A stretch of DNA of 64,000 nt. It comes from Gnetum montanum (taxonomy: Eukaryota; Streptophyta; Gnetopsida; Gnetales; Gnetaceae). The stretch is taken from NCBI GenBank assembly GCA_015680685.1, contig MNCI01036663.1, positions 291,351 through 355,350 on the forward strand. The letters run 5' to 3'. Below are positions 46,544 to 58,871 of this stretch, one piece after another. The notes under the pieces are model-generated. The model was not told the origin of the DNA. It did no database searches and saw nothing but the letters and a program-made list of their open reading frames with translations. A program made the translations under genes and the position numbers. Each line of letters begins with the position of its first letter. Position 1 is the stretch's first letter.

Positions 46544-48332
46544 TATTGTGACCAAAAATGTCGGTGGCTGGAAAACACCAAGAGGTCGTCGATCATGATA
46601 GATTAACCGAAATCCGTAGGAGGGCCACCCTGGATAGAATAGAAATGGGGCACCCTGAATAGTCTGGTGGATCAGACAGGAACTTAGTCAGTGTTAATAT
46701 AACCATTTCCAACTAGAAAATTTGAAAATAAGACCTATAGCGCAAGATAATGCTTAAATGTAAAAGAGGGAAAAAATGATATAAAATGCAATGATAAGTA
46801 AGAAACAAAGTAAAATGCAGTTAGAAAAATGCACCATGTCAAGAATGTGACTTCACTCTATCAAGGTGAATATAGTTGGTTGCGCGGCGCTGAGGGGCAC
46901 AGAGATCCCAAGAGTAACCAAGATGTTTAGAGCGAGACAGCTGTATGCTTGAATGCAGACTCGGGAGTCAACAATGCAAAATGCTATGAGAATAGCAAGA
47001 AAGAGCAGAACAGAATGCCAAACAAGAATGCTAACTATTTACAGTGTTAAACAAGATGTTTACAATGCTCAAGGATGTAATGCTAACTTCTTTTGCTTGA
47101 AAAGCCACTGACCTTGTGAAAAAGATCCCCCAAGCATTGTTTATTGGGGTATTTATAGGGTCAAGGGCATGCAAAAGATGTGGTTTGGACACCACGTGCC
47201 TTAAACCTGTGTTGACTTGTCTGTGCTACATAGGCATGCATGATCATTGGAAGAGCCTACCATGCTGTAATTGATAACCTACCATGTTGTAATTGCATCG
47301 TTAGAGCTTGGATATGTGTTCCAATGGTGCAATTAGATGAAGTAACGGCCAAAATGTATCAAATGCATTTATGTAGCATAGCTGTGTGCTATGCTATGCT
47401 ATGCTTTGCAGCGTGGCATGTGGGCATAGCGTAGCAGCTTGCTACACAAGGAGATGCACCGATGTGGTGTAGCTGCTTGCTATGCTATGCTATGTTGGCT
47501 GTTAGCATAGCGTAATGTCTTGCTATTCCATGCTACGCTATGCAGCATAGCGTAGCATAGTTTCCAGAAGCGAAAAAAACTTACATTGCATCCTTCTGCA
47601 TGTGCTGGAAACCTTTGAAGCATTCTAACTATTTGTTGTAGATTTGCTACGCTATGCTACGCTACGTAGCGTAGCATAGCGTAGCAGCTGGCCTTAGTCG
47701 CAATAATGTCAACAATCTTCAAAATGTCAACAATTTGCAAACTTTTCCTTTTGCATTGTGAACCTTGGGAACTTGCTGATCCTGCCCTGTGAGATGCATT
47801 TGTTGCTCGTGCAAAGTCACTATGTCATGCTACGCTACATGGCGTAGCGACCAACATGACCTTCTTTTCATGAAGTTAGCCATTTTTCCTATGGAAGGAA
47901 CCATCGCTGAAAGACTTGGAGTCAAGCAATGGAAATAGTTGTCTGGATTTTTCTACGCTGTGCTATGCTGCGTAGCGTAGCATAGCATAGGAATTCCTTT
48001 TGCAATCATTTTCTAAAGCTTTCTACGCTACATAGCGTGGCATTGCATAGCGTAGCAAACTTCGTGACTTAGAAAACTTGTCGAACTATTTCGTGCATCC
48101 TAAGCACTGCTAGCAACTCCACGCATCATTTCTGAGTGGGCTGTTACCTGGATAAACTACTGAGGTGGGTAGGCTGGATGATCCATAGAGCCTGTCTACA
48201 CCAAGAGTAGAAAATTTGCTGAACTGGTCAGTCTGAACCTAGAGCATTCCTCTCCTGAAGAATTTCCATGACGCTACCTAGATTGTGAAGGCCTGGTGAA
48301 GAAAGAATTCCTTGGAATTTTAGGGTGTTATA
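46544..48332 (-). repeat. 3' LTR of B
   Basis: 1789 bp. The left end aligns with 63169 onward; the right end is set by the polypurine tract. TATA box (minus) at 47150-47158. U3 between 47380 and 48060 holds many GCTACGCTATGC/GCATAGCGTAGC motifs, one forming a long perfect palindrome at 47645-47686. Confidence 0.85.
47645..47686. repeat. Perfect 42-bp palindrome in the LTR
   Basis: Two 21-base arms around 47665/47666 built of GCTACGCTATGC units, with no mismatch and no spacer. Confidence 0.95.
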
Positions 48333-48335
48333 TTA

Positions 48336-48345
48336 GCCCCTCTTT
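48336..48345 (-). other. Polypurine tract of B
   Basis: Minus AAAGAGGGGC, identical to that of A. Confidence 0.75.
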
Positions 48346-48346
48346 A

Positions 48347-49690
48347 TCGATGTCTAAAGGATCGGGTCAAGAGATGTTAACAAAGAATATGAAACACCAC
48401 GGAAGACAAAACGCTAACATTGTTGTTTGGTGATTATCAAGATGTCACTTGGCTATGCTTGAGAGTGTTGCACTGGTTTATTTTTTTTTTTTTTTTGCAG
48501 GGGGAGGAAAAGAGCTAAGCAGGGTGGATGGAGGTTCAGAAAAAGGGTAAAGATGAGGTTTTAGCAAAGTCCCTCGTCAAAGTGCTCACGAGGGAGTTGT
48601 TAGCATTTTCATCTTTACTTTCACTGACCTTTGATCTCCCATCAAGACGCTTGGGGAGGGTGATTGTGAAATAGCGTACATGCCATTTGCATTAGGAGTG
48701 TGTGCTTCTTGGCCTTTTTACACTTTTTTCTTCTACTATTTTGTTGTTTACATTTGTAAACAACCTCATTGTAGGACAGATTTTTCTTCCACTGGATAAG
48801 TTATGTTACATCCATGTAGGGGCTTTAACCTGCCTACAGATGTTTTCCATGTGGCGAGTTGTGTTACCCGCATAATGGGTTTTGTGGTTGAGTAAATAGG
48901 ACAGCTTGATAGGTTTTGGAAGAAAGCTTGTAAAAGAGGGAAGCAAGTGGGAATTTTGGATGCAAGAAGGAGGGAGGAATGTGCACTCTAATGTAGCCAA
49001 TCTAATCAAGACAATTACTTCACAACAATGTAGCATTTGTTGCTATGGCGAGACGCATTTTCGACCGACGCCTCTTTGGCATGAACCCTGGGAACATAGA
49101 GAGTGAACTAGAAGAAACACCCATGCTATGAAATGAGTGCAATGGTCTTGCTTGTTGCAAACATTGTTGAAGCTCTTGGACATCTTTTCTGGTGTGTGAT
49201 GTCCAAAGCAAGAAGGCTAGCAACGGCCTTGGCAGCATCGGCAAGGAGGAGCCGGCGTCGGGGATGCCAAGAGTTGCTGTGAAGGCAGATGCTCAGGAAT
49301 CCCTACCAAAGGCATGCATTCTTAGTTAAGCTATTGGATCAACTGCCACACAACTAAACTTCGTTTGAGCTGAGGTGTTGGTAGGGGATCGTAGGGTAAC
49401 AATATTATGGTTGGGCCATAATACTGCCAGAACTCCAGCAACAGGCACTAACCAAGGAACTACCATCAGGGCGATGGGCCATGGCAATGGTGGGTCTAGG
49501 GGGTTAGTTAGATGTCATCTGACATCTCCAAGGGATCAGCAAGATGCCAGGGGTAGTAGCATCGCATATGTCCCAGATTGTGTTCTCATTGCATCTTAAA
49601 CTGTGTTTTGGAACTGCAAAATCCCACCATGCATCGGCACTGCACAGGCTCACTTGATATGTGTTGGTGTAGATGCATCCTGGGGACATG
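48347..49690 (-). other. 3' untranslated region of B
   Basis: Aligned with 6269-7269 of A. It contains a run of about 18 T near 48480. No shared frame. Confidence 0.5.
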
Positions 49691-49694
49691 CCGC

Positions 49695-49870
49695 AAACCC
49701 AGTTTGTGGTCCTGGTAGACCGTGTGCTAGTTTAAGATCCCAATAGACCGTTGTGCTGGCTTAAGGTTCCAGCAGACCGTACATGCTAGTTTAACGTCAT
49801 AGCGGATGTGTGTTGCCAGTTTAAAATCATAGCAGATGGTTTATGCCAGTTTTATGTCATAAAGGATGAT
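49695..49870. repeat. Hairpin minisatellite array B1
   Basis: About five units: GGTC-CTGGTA-GACC near 49710, then GATC..GACC, GGTT..GACC and GTCATAGCGGATG types. Shorter than A1 at the same place. Confidence 0.7.
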
Positions 49871-49890
49871 CAACTATCTACTCCATGTGC

Positions 49891-51010
49891 TTAGATGTAG
49901 TATGGCTTGACATATGAGTGATTCACCAGGTTGGCGAACTCGTTGCCATCCATGTCTACCAACTTGAAGGCTCCATTACCAAAGGCTTCAGGGACCACGT
50001 AAGGGCCTTCCCAGTTGGCTAAGAATTTTCTCACTATGGCCTTGAGGACAAGGTTTCCCTTCTGTACTAGTCGTTGATGAGGATCCACATGGTGTTTCTG
50101 TTGTTGCTTTCTTTGGTAGCGCTCTATGCGACTCAGCGTCTATGCGCTCTCCTCCTCTTTTGAGTCTAGGTCACTGATCCGCAACTCATTGTTCTGGCCT
50201 TCACTCACGATGTCAGAGAGGATCATCTGGATTGATGGTACCTACAACTCAGGAGGCAACAAAGCTTCAAATCCATAAACAAGACTATAAGGAGTCTTAG
50301 TCATCGCAGTTCTGCACATCATCCTGTAGGCCCATAGAACATAGAGGATTTGCTCATGCCACCACCTCTTGTTGTTGCTAAGAATCCTATTCAGCAAGTT
50401 GATGATGGTCTTATTTATAGCCTCTGCCTGCCCATTTTCCTGTGGATAGTATGGGGAGGAGAACGATTGTCTGATGCCAAGATTTTTGCACAAGGTTCAA
50501 TTTTCTGTACTACTGAATGTTGGCCCATTGTCGATCACAATAGTCATCAAAAGCCCAAACCTCATCAAGAAGTTATCCAAGATGAAGTCGCAAACCTACT
50601 AAGATGTTGTCTTCCTCAAAAGAATAGCTTTCACCCACTTAGTAAAATATTTAGTGGCAATGATGATGAAGCTATGCCATGTGGAGGACTTAGGCGTGAA
50701 AGGTCCTCTGAGGTCTAGTCCCCATCGCTAGAAAGGCCATATGATCTGCATTGGGTGCAGCTCCATAGGTGCAATGTGTATGAGGTTTGCATGTCTCTAG
50801 CACATGTCACATGTCTTGACTTTCAATAGGTTGTCATCTCCATGTGGGGCCAGTAGTACCCTAGGCATCTAATTTTCATAGCCATAGCCCTAGGTGCTAT
50901 CTGTCCACCACATAGTCCCTCATGCACTTCATTAACTACCTTCTACGCCTGCTCTCTACCGATGCATGTCAGCAATATCCCATCATAGGAGTGTCTATAC
51001 AGGGTGTCAT
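49891..51010 (-). pseudogene. Integrase of B
   Basis: Zinc finger HEGLCGGQ near 50905 (the second His of the motif is Gln here, His in A), core with GLDLRGP near 50715, IVIDNG near 50535 and YYPQENGQAEA near 50450 (DDE triad), then the C-terminal WEGPYVV..GAFKLVDMDGNEF..VNHSYVKPYYI (50005-49893). Frame changes near 50800 and stops near 50500 and 50600. Confidence 0.85.
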
Positions 51011-51099
51011 TTCCCATGAGTGTATATTTCCAGGCACGCTTTCGGATCACTTCTCTCTGGGTAGATGTCAATCCACTTGGGGGTTCACCGTGTTGCATG

Positions 51100-51590
51100 T
51101 AGGCTTTAATGTTGATCTACCACTCCTGGGTGTCTACAACACTGATAGATGCCATGTGTTCCACTTGAGTGATAGGCCCAGTACATTTGACAATCACGGT
51201 AGGCAAATTTGCGAACAAGTGTGGTGAGATATTTAGTGCTAGGGTGGATAAGGCATCTACTATGGTGTTTTCGTTGCATGGCACGTGTTGCACATCCGTA
51301 GTTCTGAACTGTTTGAGTAAGCTTTTTGCTAGGTCATAGTAGGGTTATAGGTGTGTAGCTTTGCAAGCATAAAGTCCAGTCATTTGATTCACAACTAGTT
51401 GTGAATCTTCACGAATCGCCAAGTGTTGTATGTGTAATTTTTGGGTAGTTGAGAGGCCTCTGAGTAGCCCCTCATATTCTTCCNATCATTATGTTCCCCT
51501 CTGGGGAAATGCACCCGTTTTCTTATCATTTTGCATTCCCNCAAGGTAGCTTCAAGATGTGATGGGATGGCATTGATAGTGCTAACGTGC
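51100..51590 (-). pseudogene. Second RNase H of B, with assembly damage
   Basis: Counterpart of 8830-9410. The end with ENTIVDALSTLALNI is near 51260. The N-terminal part around the catalytic Asp is missing or reversed between the two Ns (51484, 51541), and about 60 bp found in A are absent at the two joins. Confidence 0.65.
51484..51541. other. Two single Ns enclosing a reversed 56-bp block
   Basis: Bases 51485-51540 match the reverse complement of A 9281-9336 over the full 56 bp with about seven differences, while both sides match A in the direct sense. Most likely a small contig placed backwards. Confidence 0.85.
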
Positions 51591-51599
51591 TCATCTAGG

Positions 51600-53171
51600 A
51601 ATTTGGGGTCTATGGTTGTCTAGTTGTTGACAGGTGAGGTCGTAAGTTGCATCGCTATGGCTTGACCCTTCGTTGATGACTAGCTTACATAGTGCAAGTT
51701 GAACTCCATGGTTATTGCTTTCCATTGGGCTATTCTAATACTTTCATACAAGTTGTTAGTGATAGCCCAGAGTATGTTGTTTTTGCAAATAGTGTTGACT
51801 GTACTACGAAATAGGTAATGCCTCCACTTTTTTAGCACAAACACCAAGGCAAGGAAATTCCTCTCTACTTCATTGTATTTCTACTCATGTGCTATTAATG
51901 CATGACTTAGATAATACACTAGTATCTCAAATCTGTCGTCTCATTTCTGACATAGCATTGCTGCGATAGATGTGTCGAAGGTGGCAAGGTAGATGAAGAA
52001 AGGCTTATCCCTTTGTGGTGGGTGCACAATTCAGAGGTGTGAAAGTTCTTTCTTCAAGTCGTTGAAGGCTTGTTGACACTGAGTTGTCCATTTGAAGTTA
52101 ACCTTTTTCTTTAGAAGATGTTGCATGGGGTGTAACTTGTTAGTTAACTTTGCTATAAACCTTCGGATGAACTGTACCCTACCTTGCAAACCACACAGTT
52201 TCTTAAGGTTTGTAGGAGATGCCATGTTGACGATGGCCTTAACTTTGTCAGGGTCCACCCATATTCCGAATTTCGATACTACAAACCCTAACATGCATCC
52301 AGTAGTTACCCTAAAGACACACTTCTTAGGATTGAGGTGCAAATCATGCATTTGATAACACTTGAGGACTACCCTTAGATCGCATGGGTGATCAGCGGCC
52401 TCTTTGGACTTGACCGCTATATCATCTACGTAGTCATTTAGCATTTCTAGGATGTAGTCACTGAAGATGTAGGTTATGGCTCGCTGGTAGTTTGCTCTGG
52501 CGTTCTTGAGCCCAAAAGGCATCATGGTGTAACAAAAGGTACCCCATGGGGTCATGAAGGTTGTTGTTAGCTGATGCTCTAGGTTAATGTGGATTTAGTT
52601 GTAGCTGGAAAAACCATCCATGAAGGATAAAAGACCATGACCAGCCATAGTGTTGATGAGTTGATCAATGCCCAGAAGCATGAAATCATCCTTAATCGTT
52701 GCTTTGTTCAGATGCATTACGGCTAGTGCAATTTCTGGCTTAACCTTACAAGCCTTCTAGTTGACTACCTTCATGCATGGGTCTAAGACAATGTTGTGCT
52801 GTATCAACCTCAGATCCAAACCCGACATGTCGTTGTATGACCATGCAAAGACTTTAATGTTTCTTGTAGAATTTTGGCTACATCTTTGTGTGTCTGGGGA
52901 TCTAATAGGGAACTACGTTTTAATGTTTTTACTTCCCATTTCGATGTGGTCACAGGTTTCTCGATCAGAGGGTCCTCGATTACATCCCTGACCTCTAAAT
53001 CTAGCGTTCGGACTAGATACTCAGGCCATTATAGGGATGTTTCTAAGGACACTATGGTGCTAGCTATGATTGAATCCCAGTCGATTAGGTCTGGGTTCAA
53101 TTGTCTTGCGAGCTTGCCATGTGGACCTACTAAGGCTAGAGGTGTAAAGAGATCATGATAGATTTCCATTC
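51600..53171 (-). pseudogene. Reverse transcriptase and first RNase H of B
   Basis: MEIYHDLFTPLALVGPHGKLARQLN near 53171-53095, then RT with MTPWGTFCYTMMPFGLKN (52555), catalytic YVDD at 52421-52432, LNPKKCVFRVTTG, connection with KLHPMQHLLKK and RNase H to about 51640. The frame from 52555 to 52031 is open for 174 codons. Upstream, 52560-52760 has lost part of the fingers: the KKMGGIRICID block of A is missing. Same domain order as A. Confidence 0.85.
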
Positions 53172-53289
53172 AACCTTCTAGAATGAAATGAAAGTCTATT
53201 TAGGTGGCACCTATTCGTGGTAATCGTGTACAATGGAGAAAATTTGCATAACAGTAATAATGTGTAATTGGTAAAGTGTGGGACAAAGA

Positions 53290-53670
53290 TTAAAACTCAC
53301 CAACTCGGAGTTATGGTGGATCACTAAGATGTGAAGATGCAAAACCGCTAAATATGTAAAACTACCAATGTGCAAATGTGAAGCTACTAGTTTAGTGCCA
53401 TTTCAAACTGCTCAGAAGTACAAATGCAAAACTACTAGTATGTAATATGGAAAGTTTCTGGTGTAAAAACATAAAAATGCTAAAAATGTGAAGCCGCTAG
53501 TTTAGTGTGGTTGCAGACTGCAAACGTGTGTAAGATTGAGATTGCTAGTTTAGGGTCTTTTTAGACCGCTAAAGCTAGAGCTACACCAAGATTGCTAGTT
53601 TAAGGTCTTTCTGGACTGGCACAATCACAGCTACACTAAGATTGCTAGTTTAAGGTCTTTCCAAATTGGT
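53290..53670. repeat. Hairpin minisatellite array B2
   Basis: Units of GCTAGTTTAAGGTC type, for example GGTC-TTTTTA-GACC near 53555, between RT and the antisense gene promoter, as A2. Confidence 0.7.
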
Positions 53671-53867
53671 AACTAAAAATATATATTTTTATGCTTTTTA
53701 GGAAAGAAAATGGTTAGCTCGAGACGTGCCAAGATCTTTTGCCTAGATCTGCCTATTTTAATTACCAAAAATGCTACGGTGTCATGGTGAACATGCTACG
53801 CTGCATGGTATACCCTGCAGTAAACGGAGAGAGAGAAAGGAAAGTTTCTATTTTCTACCATTACAGC

Positions 53868-53876
53868 TATAAATAG
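53868..53876 (+). promoter_or_regulatory. TATA box of the antisense gene (B)
   Basis: TATAAATAG, about 160 bp upstream of the ATG at 54029. A has CATAAATAG at the same place. Confidence 0.6.
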
Positions 53877-54028
53877 GGATTAAGCCCTAGTAAACTCTTT
53901 ATCTTCACCGTAATAGCACAAAGCCCACATTTGGAACATAAAGCAATTGCGGAGCATAGGACAATTGTGCTAATAGACAACAAGGTGGTTTTTTGCATAG
54001 CAGCAAGGAAGAGTCGACAAGAAGAATG

Positions 54029-57000
54029 ATGGCTCCAAAGAAGGAACGCATGCACTTGGGCTTGTGATGGTCAATGAGGTGAAGGAATCCCTAGGGCATG
54101 TGACACAGGCATGCGTTATGGCATGGGAGGAGATGTCATTGACTTGGTAGGCTACTATGCTTCATCAGTTTCCTCGTGCTTCTATTATCACTTTTGTCTC
54201 TGAACCCTATTTCCACAGCTTCATTTTGGATGTCTGTATTTCCTGTCATTGCATTGTCATTGTTTTAGCCTTTGCATTTTCTCTGTTGTCATTTAGGCCA
54301 TGGTGGATGCACAAACGCTACATTATTGTTGCATGCAAGGTCGCCTAAATCACCACTGCTGTGGCTATCATTACCACAGAAGTTTGGATGGTTTAAGCCA
54401 CTTGGCTTTCACGTGGCATAGCGTAGAACCCCCAGGAGGGTTTGGCCACATGTGACATGACATGCTTTTATTAAGGCTAATTGCTCTGTTGGTATGCTAG
54501 GTTATCTTTGCTATGCTATTGCTTCAATGCTTTTGCTACGCTATGTACAGGAAGAGGGTTATGTTACGCTATATGCTAAAATGCAAGATTTTGTTACATT
54601 ACGTGTGTATGGAACTTGAATGTGATGCTAACATTTGCTATTGTGTTGTGTAGGATAGTGCTCAGGCCAATTCTAGTTTCCCTAGACATTGCAGGGGTCC
54701 TGTGCTACATAAACAAACCCACGGCCAATGTTCCTCCTACTCACGCACGTGTGGGAGATCGGGTGGTCTGGTTCAGGATAGGAGCACAAAAGTTCCTACA
54801 ATTCCTCCTCCAATGCTTTAGTATAATCGTTTGGTCATACTTAGAGGAGGAGGTAGTGGCCATCATACTAGAAACCTTGTTGCCTGGGGCAACCTGAGGC
54901 ATTTTGAGTTATTTTAGAGATGGGGTAGTCAGTAGCAAGTAGGGAGAGGGATCTGGCCCGAGCCCCCAAGGTTTGAGGCATTTGGCTTGGCTCTGGGAGA
55001 TGCCTAAGTACAACTGCTACCATCTTTACAACACATTTCTTGTTGCATGTCATATGGGAATGTGCTTCCAAAATCTAGTAGGAGCTATCTACTATGCTGG
55101 CGAGTGAGTTCTATAGCACCATTTCTGCTATACTACGCTATAGTTGCTATGCTTGGTCAGATGTTCATGACATGTTTTTTGTTACCAAGTTTTTAATCAA
55201 TGACCAGGGCCTTTATGGCAATATGGATGCCTTGGCCATAGCGAAGATGGCCTTGCGGGAATTTTGTTCTACTAAGAACATCTACGTAGGTGTTATATGT
55301 CAATGCAAGGGTGAGTACCCCACCTATCTAGAATGATATCCCATCCTCTAAAATAGATGTAAGGATTTTGGTTGGTTGGATGAGGGATGGGCATCCTTCA
55401 AACCAATCCCCATGGAACACATTTTGTTCATCCACCCACAATTCCAGTTTCCATATAAACTTGGAAAGCTAAGTTGTAGGTGCGACATGCTGAAGTGTCT
55501 TTGCTATATTTTTTTTGTATTTTTGTGTTCTTATGCTAGCCATTTCTATGCAAACTATTGCAGGGGCGAAGAAGCCCCAGGAGGTGATGGTGATAACTAC
55601 CAAGAATCAGGAGGCAAACATCTACTTCAAATATGGAGAAGTAGCTACAAGCCAGCATTGGATATATAGCAAAGCCTCAGATTCCTTGGTTAGGAATCTC
55701 CGAAGTGCTGAGCTACTATATTTGTTCCTGACCCCAAACCCAAACATTCCTGCCATTGAGATGCTCTCCCTGGTGGACTCCTTTTTCGATAAGGCAGACT
55801 ACTTCTGCACATGCATTCACAGTGTGCAGGTGGTCATTGACATCAATGACCAACTATTTGCGGACCTTTTCGGCATCCTTGCCAATGGAATACTTATAGG
55901 GTTGAAGTCCAAGAAGGAGTTAACCCTTCGGAAGGATGACATCATGGAGTGGATAGGGGTTTCTAAACAGCAGAGGGGGATCCCTATGAATAAGGTCAAG
56001 GCAGGACCTACCATAGAATTTTACCCTATCTTCCATTCTCGTGCCTTTCCCCAGCTACTTTTCTAAAGGAAGGTCCTTGGGATTGAGTAGGCTTCGGTAA
56101 TGTGTGAGGTTATGGAAGAGGGGGCTTGATACAACTGGGCCAGGTTTCTATGTACAGGCTTGTAGGATGAAATCGTGGGACTCCATAAGAAGCAGGAGTC
56201 CCGTTCCAACATTCATTATGCCTTTTACATAGCCTACCTACGGAATTTCATGGAGTATCTAGTGGTCCATGAGAAAGGGGTCTGGGTATTGCAGAATCGC
56301 AACCAGATTTCCAAACCGTGGATCTGCTAGGTCCTCCAGACCACCCCAGCCCAAGATCCCCGAGAAATAATTGGGGAGTCATTCCCTGTGATGACTAAGG
56401 ATCGGGTGGCCCGCAACTTTCGTGGCTAGGACAGTGTAGGAGAGACACCCCTTGCTACTGCTGGTAGCATATCATAAGGGAAGCACCTTATTGCCAAAAC
56501 TGTGGCCACTAAGTAGCAGTGAAAGAGGCTTACTTCAACTGAGGGAACCCTTCATGCGAAGGAAGAGGAGCGGTGATTGCCCCATTGGTAAACGCTTTCA
56601 TTCATGTTTATTTCTTCACCCACTTTATTCCAACCTACTTTATGCCAACCTATTTTGAGCTAATGCAAACATGTTTTGGCTACCAGAGGAAGAAGAAGTA
56701 GGCGATGAAGAGATGTCGGCCCCCAAAATGGAAAAAGTGAAAAAAGACACAGAGGCCCCAGTCTCAAAAGAAAATGCCCAGGTCAAGAGGAAAGGAGCCC
56801 CTACCACTAAGGCAGCGGCTCTTGTCATTAGACAGAATCCTCCTATTAACAAGGACATTTTTGAAGATGAAGAGCAGTCTCCCGTGAATAAAAAGAACAC
56901 TAGTTCCTTAAAGGGAAAGGAATTAGCAGAAGAAGAAGGGGCCTACCTAGACTTGGGAGGGACTTCTGCCAAGGCCACCACTGTCGTTTTGCATTAGTAG

Positions 57001-58374
57001 GAAGAGGAACCGCAACTAGATGTTGGTGAGTTTGGAAACGTATCTGCTTTGTCATAGCCCATTTCGGTCATTGCTGACTCGCTTAATTGCATGAAAAACA
57101 CTACTGCTAAATTTTCAAGACCACCTCTAATCCATGTGGAATCATGGGCTGAGATCCCTGATAAGTTTACATTTATGCAGTGGATCGTTGATGACATGGT
57201 CAGCTATCTTCAATAGATCAACCCTGACGTGGGTAAGTAGTAGTGTTAGATGCTCTCATGTTGCTACACTAGGGTTCTAAGTTTGTTGACCTTGCTATGC
57301 TATACACTAATGTCATGGATGTGCTCTTTATGTTGTGATAGCCTATCGACTCAAATAAGAGCTAACACAACCTTTGAAGGTCGGTGCCATGACTACATTC
57401 TCACCCGAAGTGACCAAGGTGACTAGTCGTGCATACGATGAGGTCAGCAAATGTGCTTTGCACTCGGCCTACTTCTTGTGGGAGTACAAGCACATCAATA
57501 AAGACCTATGGAAATGGGTTCAAAAGGCTAAGAGGGAGAAGGCTGAGATAAGCACTAAGGTGAAAGACCTCAAGTCAAGGAACGAATTCCTCATAGCCCG
57601 TGATACCAATAATGAGGACTGGTGCACGACTATGGTAGATTATGCTAGATTTTGGATAGTCACGCGTCAAAACAATGAAGCCACCCGTGCAATAATAGAA
57701 CAGCGAATGCAAATGGACTTGCTAGTCCAGAAGTTTCAGGATTGGAAGGATTTCAGCACCAAGGTTTACGAATGGGGGTAGTCCTAGAAGAACCATAAAC
57801 ATATGTATAAACTAGACTATGCCTCCTATCGTAAATTGTATAGGGACACTTCTGTGAAAGCATTTACTTATAAGAAATTTGTAGATGCCATTGGCATTTT
57901 CGAAGCCTATGAAAAGTTCAAAAAGTATGTAAAGGTTACAGAATCTCCTGAACAGGAAGTGAACCTTCCCACAGGTGAGATCGCAACCACCTCCTTTTCT
58001 CTGGGACCGCTGAGATGGATGACCGCCGAAAAGGAGAAGGCTGCAGCAGACACTGAACCTAGCATTAGGCGTTGGGTGGACATCACAGAAAAGGAGGTCT
58101 GGCACCACCTTGGGCTTAGTTTAGACCAGATACCCTTTGAGATGGATGAGGATCCTTCTTAGGTCAATCTCTTTCTATTGTATTAATGCTTATGCTCTAT
58201 TGTAGCTTGCGTGTGTTACCCTAGCTAACTACATCTTTTGTAATGCAGGTTCCAAATGAGGGCATGGGGCTAGCGGTGGGAAGGAGTGAAGAGCTAGTAG
58301 GGGATGGTGTAGTGGAGGATAACATGGAAGCAAATTATGGTGGAGAAGATAATGCGAGCGAAGGGAACCCATGA
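54029..58374 (+). pseudogene. Antisense spliced gene inside element B
   Basis: Second copy of the gene at 11901-16363. Exons: 54029-54146, 54654-55099, 55190-55463, 55564-56587, 56687-57232, 57342-58162, 58249-58374 (stop TGA). Most introns keep GT..AG; exon 2 ends with GC and exon 3 with GA in place of GT. Conserved parts: RIGAQKFLQFL (exon 2), GVICQCKGEYPTYLE (exon 3), QEANIYFKYGEVATS and VQVVIDINDQLFADLFG (exon 4), a Glu-rich linker (exon 5), a coiled coil with VQKAKREKAEISTKVKDL (exon 6) and DQIPFEMDEDPS before the last intron. Exon 1 is one base shorter than in A and frameshifted. Broken, but exons 4 and 6 have open stretches of 119-183 codons. Family not recognised. Confidence 0.65.
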
Positions 58375-58534
58375 TAGCATGGGTTTTTTTTTTGAAATCT
58401 TGAATTTTGTAAAAAATATTTTTTACAAACATTTCTTTAAAAGGCAGAAGCTTTGAGTAAAAAGGAGAATCGGTTCTATGCTAATTTATGCATTGTGTAC
58501 ATGCTGAACGTCATGGCAAACTTTTTCTCTTTTG

Positions 58535-58735
58535 TGCTAGTTTTAGGCCATTTCGAGCCCTGCTAGTTTTAGGCCATTTCGGGCCATTGCTAGTTTTAGG
58601 CCATTTCAGGCCATAGCCTGTGTCATAGTTTTAGGCCATTTTAGGCCATAGCATGTGTCATAGTTTTAGGAAAGTTTAGGCCATGGTGTGTTAAAGGGAA
58701 CATAGTTTTAGGCCATTTCGGGCCATAGCGATTTA
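58535..58735. repeat. Hairpin minisatellite array B3
   Basis: GTTTTAGGCCATTTCGGGCC units, about six, just after the antisense gene. Equivalent to A3. Confidence 0.75.
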
Positions 58736-58860
58736 AGGGAAAATGCGATAAGAGAAAGTGATACTTAGTATAGATGTATATGTGTGCAAAATAGGAAAAA
58801 CAGTAAATGCACAAAGGGTGGAAACTAGGCAAGAAGTAGTAGGGTTTCTACGCTATGCGT

Positions 58861-58871
58861 ACCTGCTTCTT
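58861..58871 (-). promoter_or_regulatory. Candidate 5' splice site of a pol intron (B)
   Basis: Minus AAGAAGCAG|GTACGC directly after the protease C-terminal frame, in phase 0 (CAG codon 58865-58863). A has CAG followed by CT. Ogre elements are known to have an intron between PR and RT. A candidate 3' site is minus TTTCATTCTAG at 53178. Confidence 0.45.
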
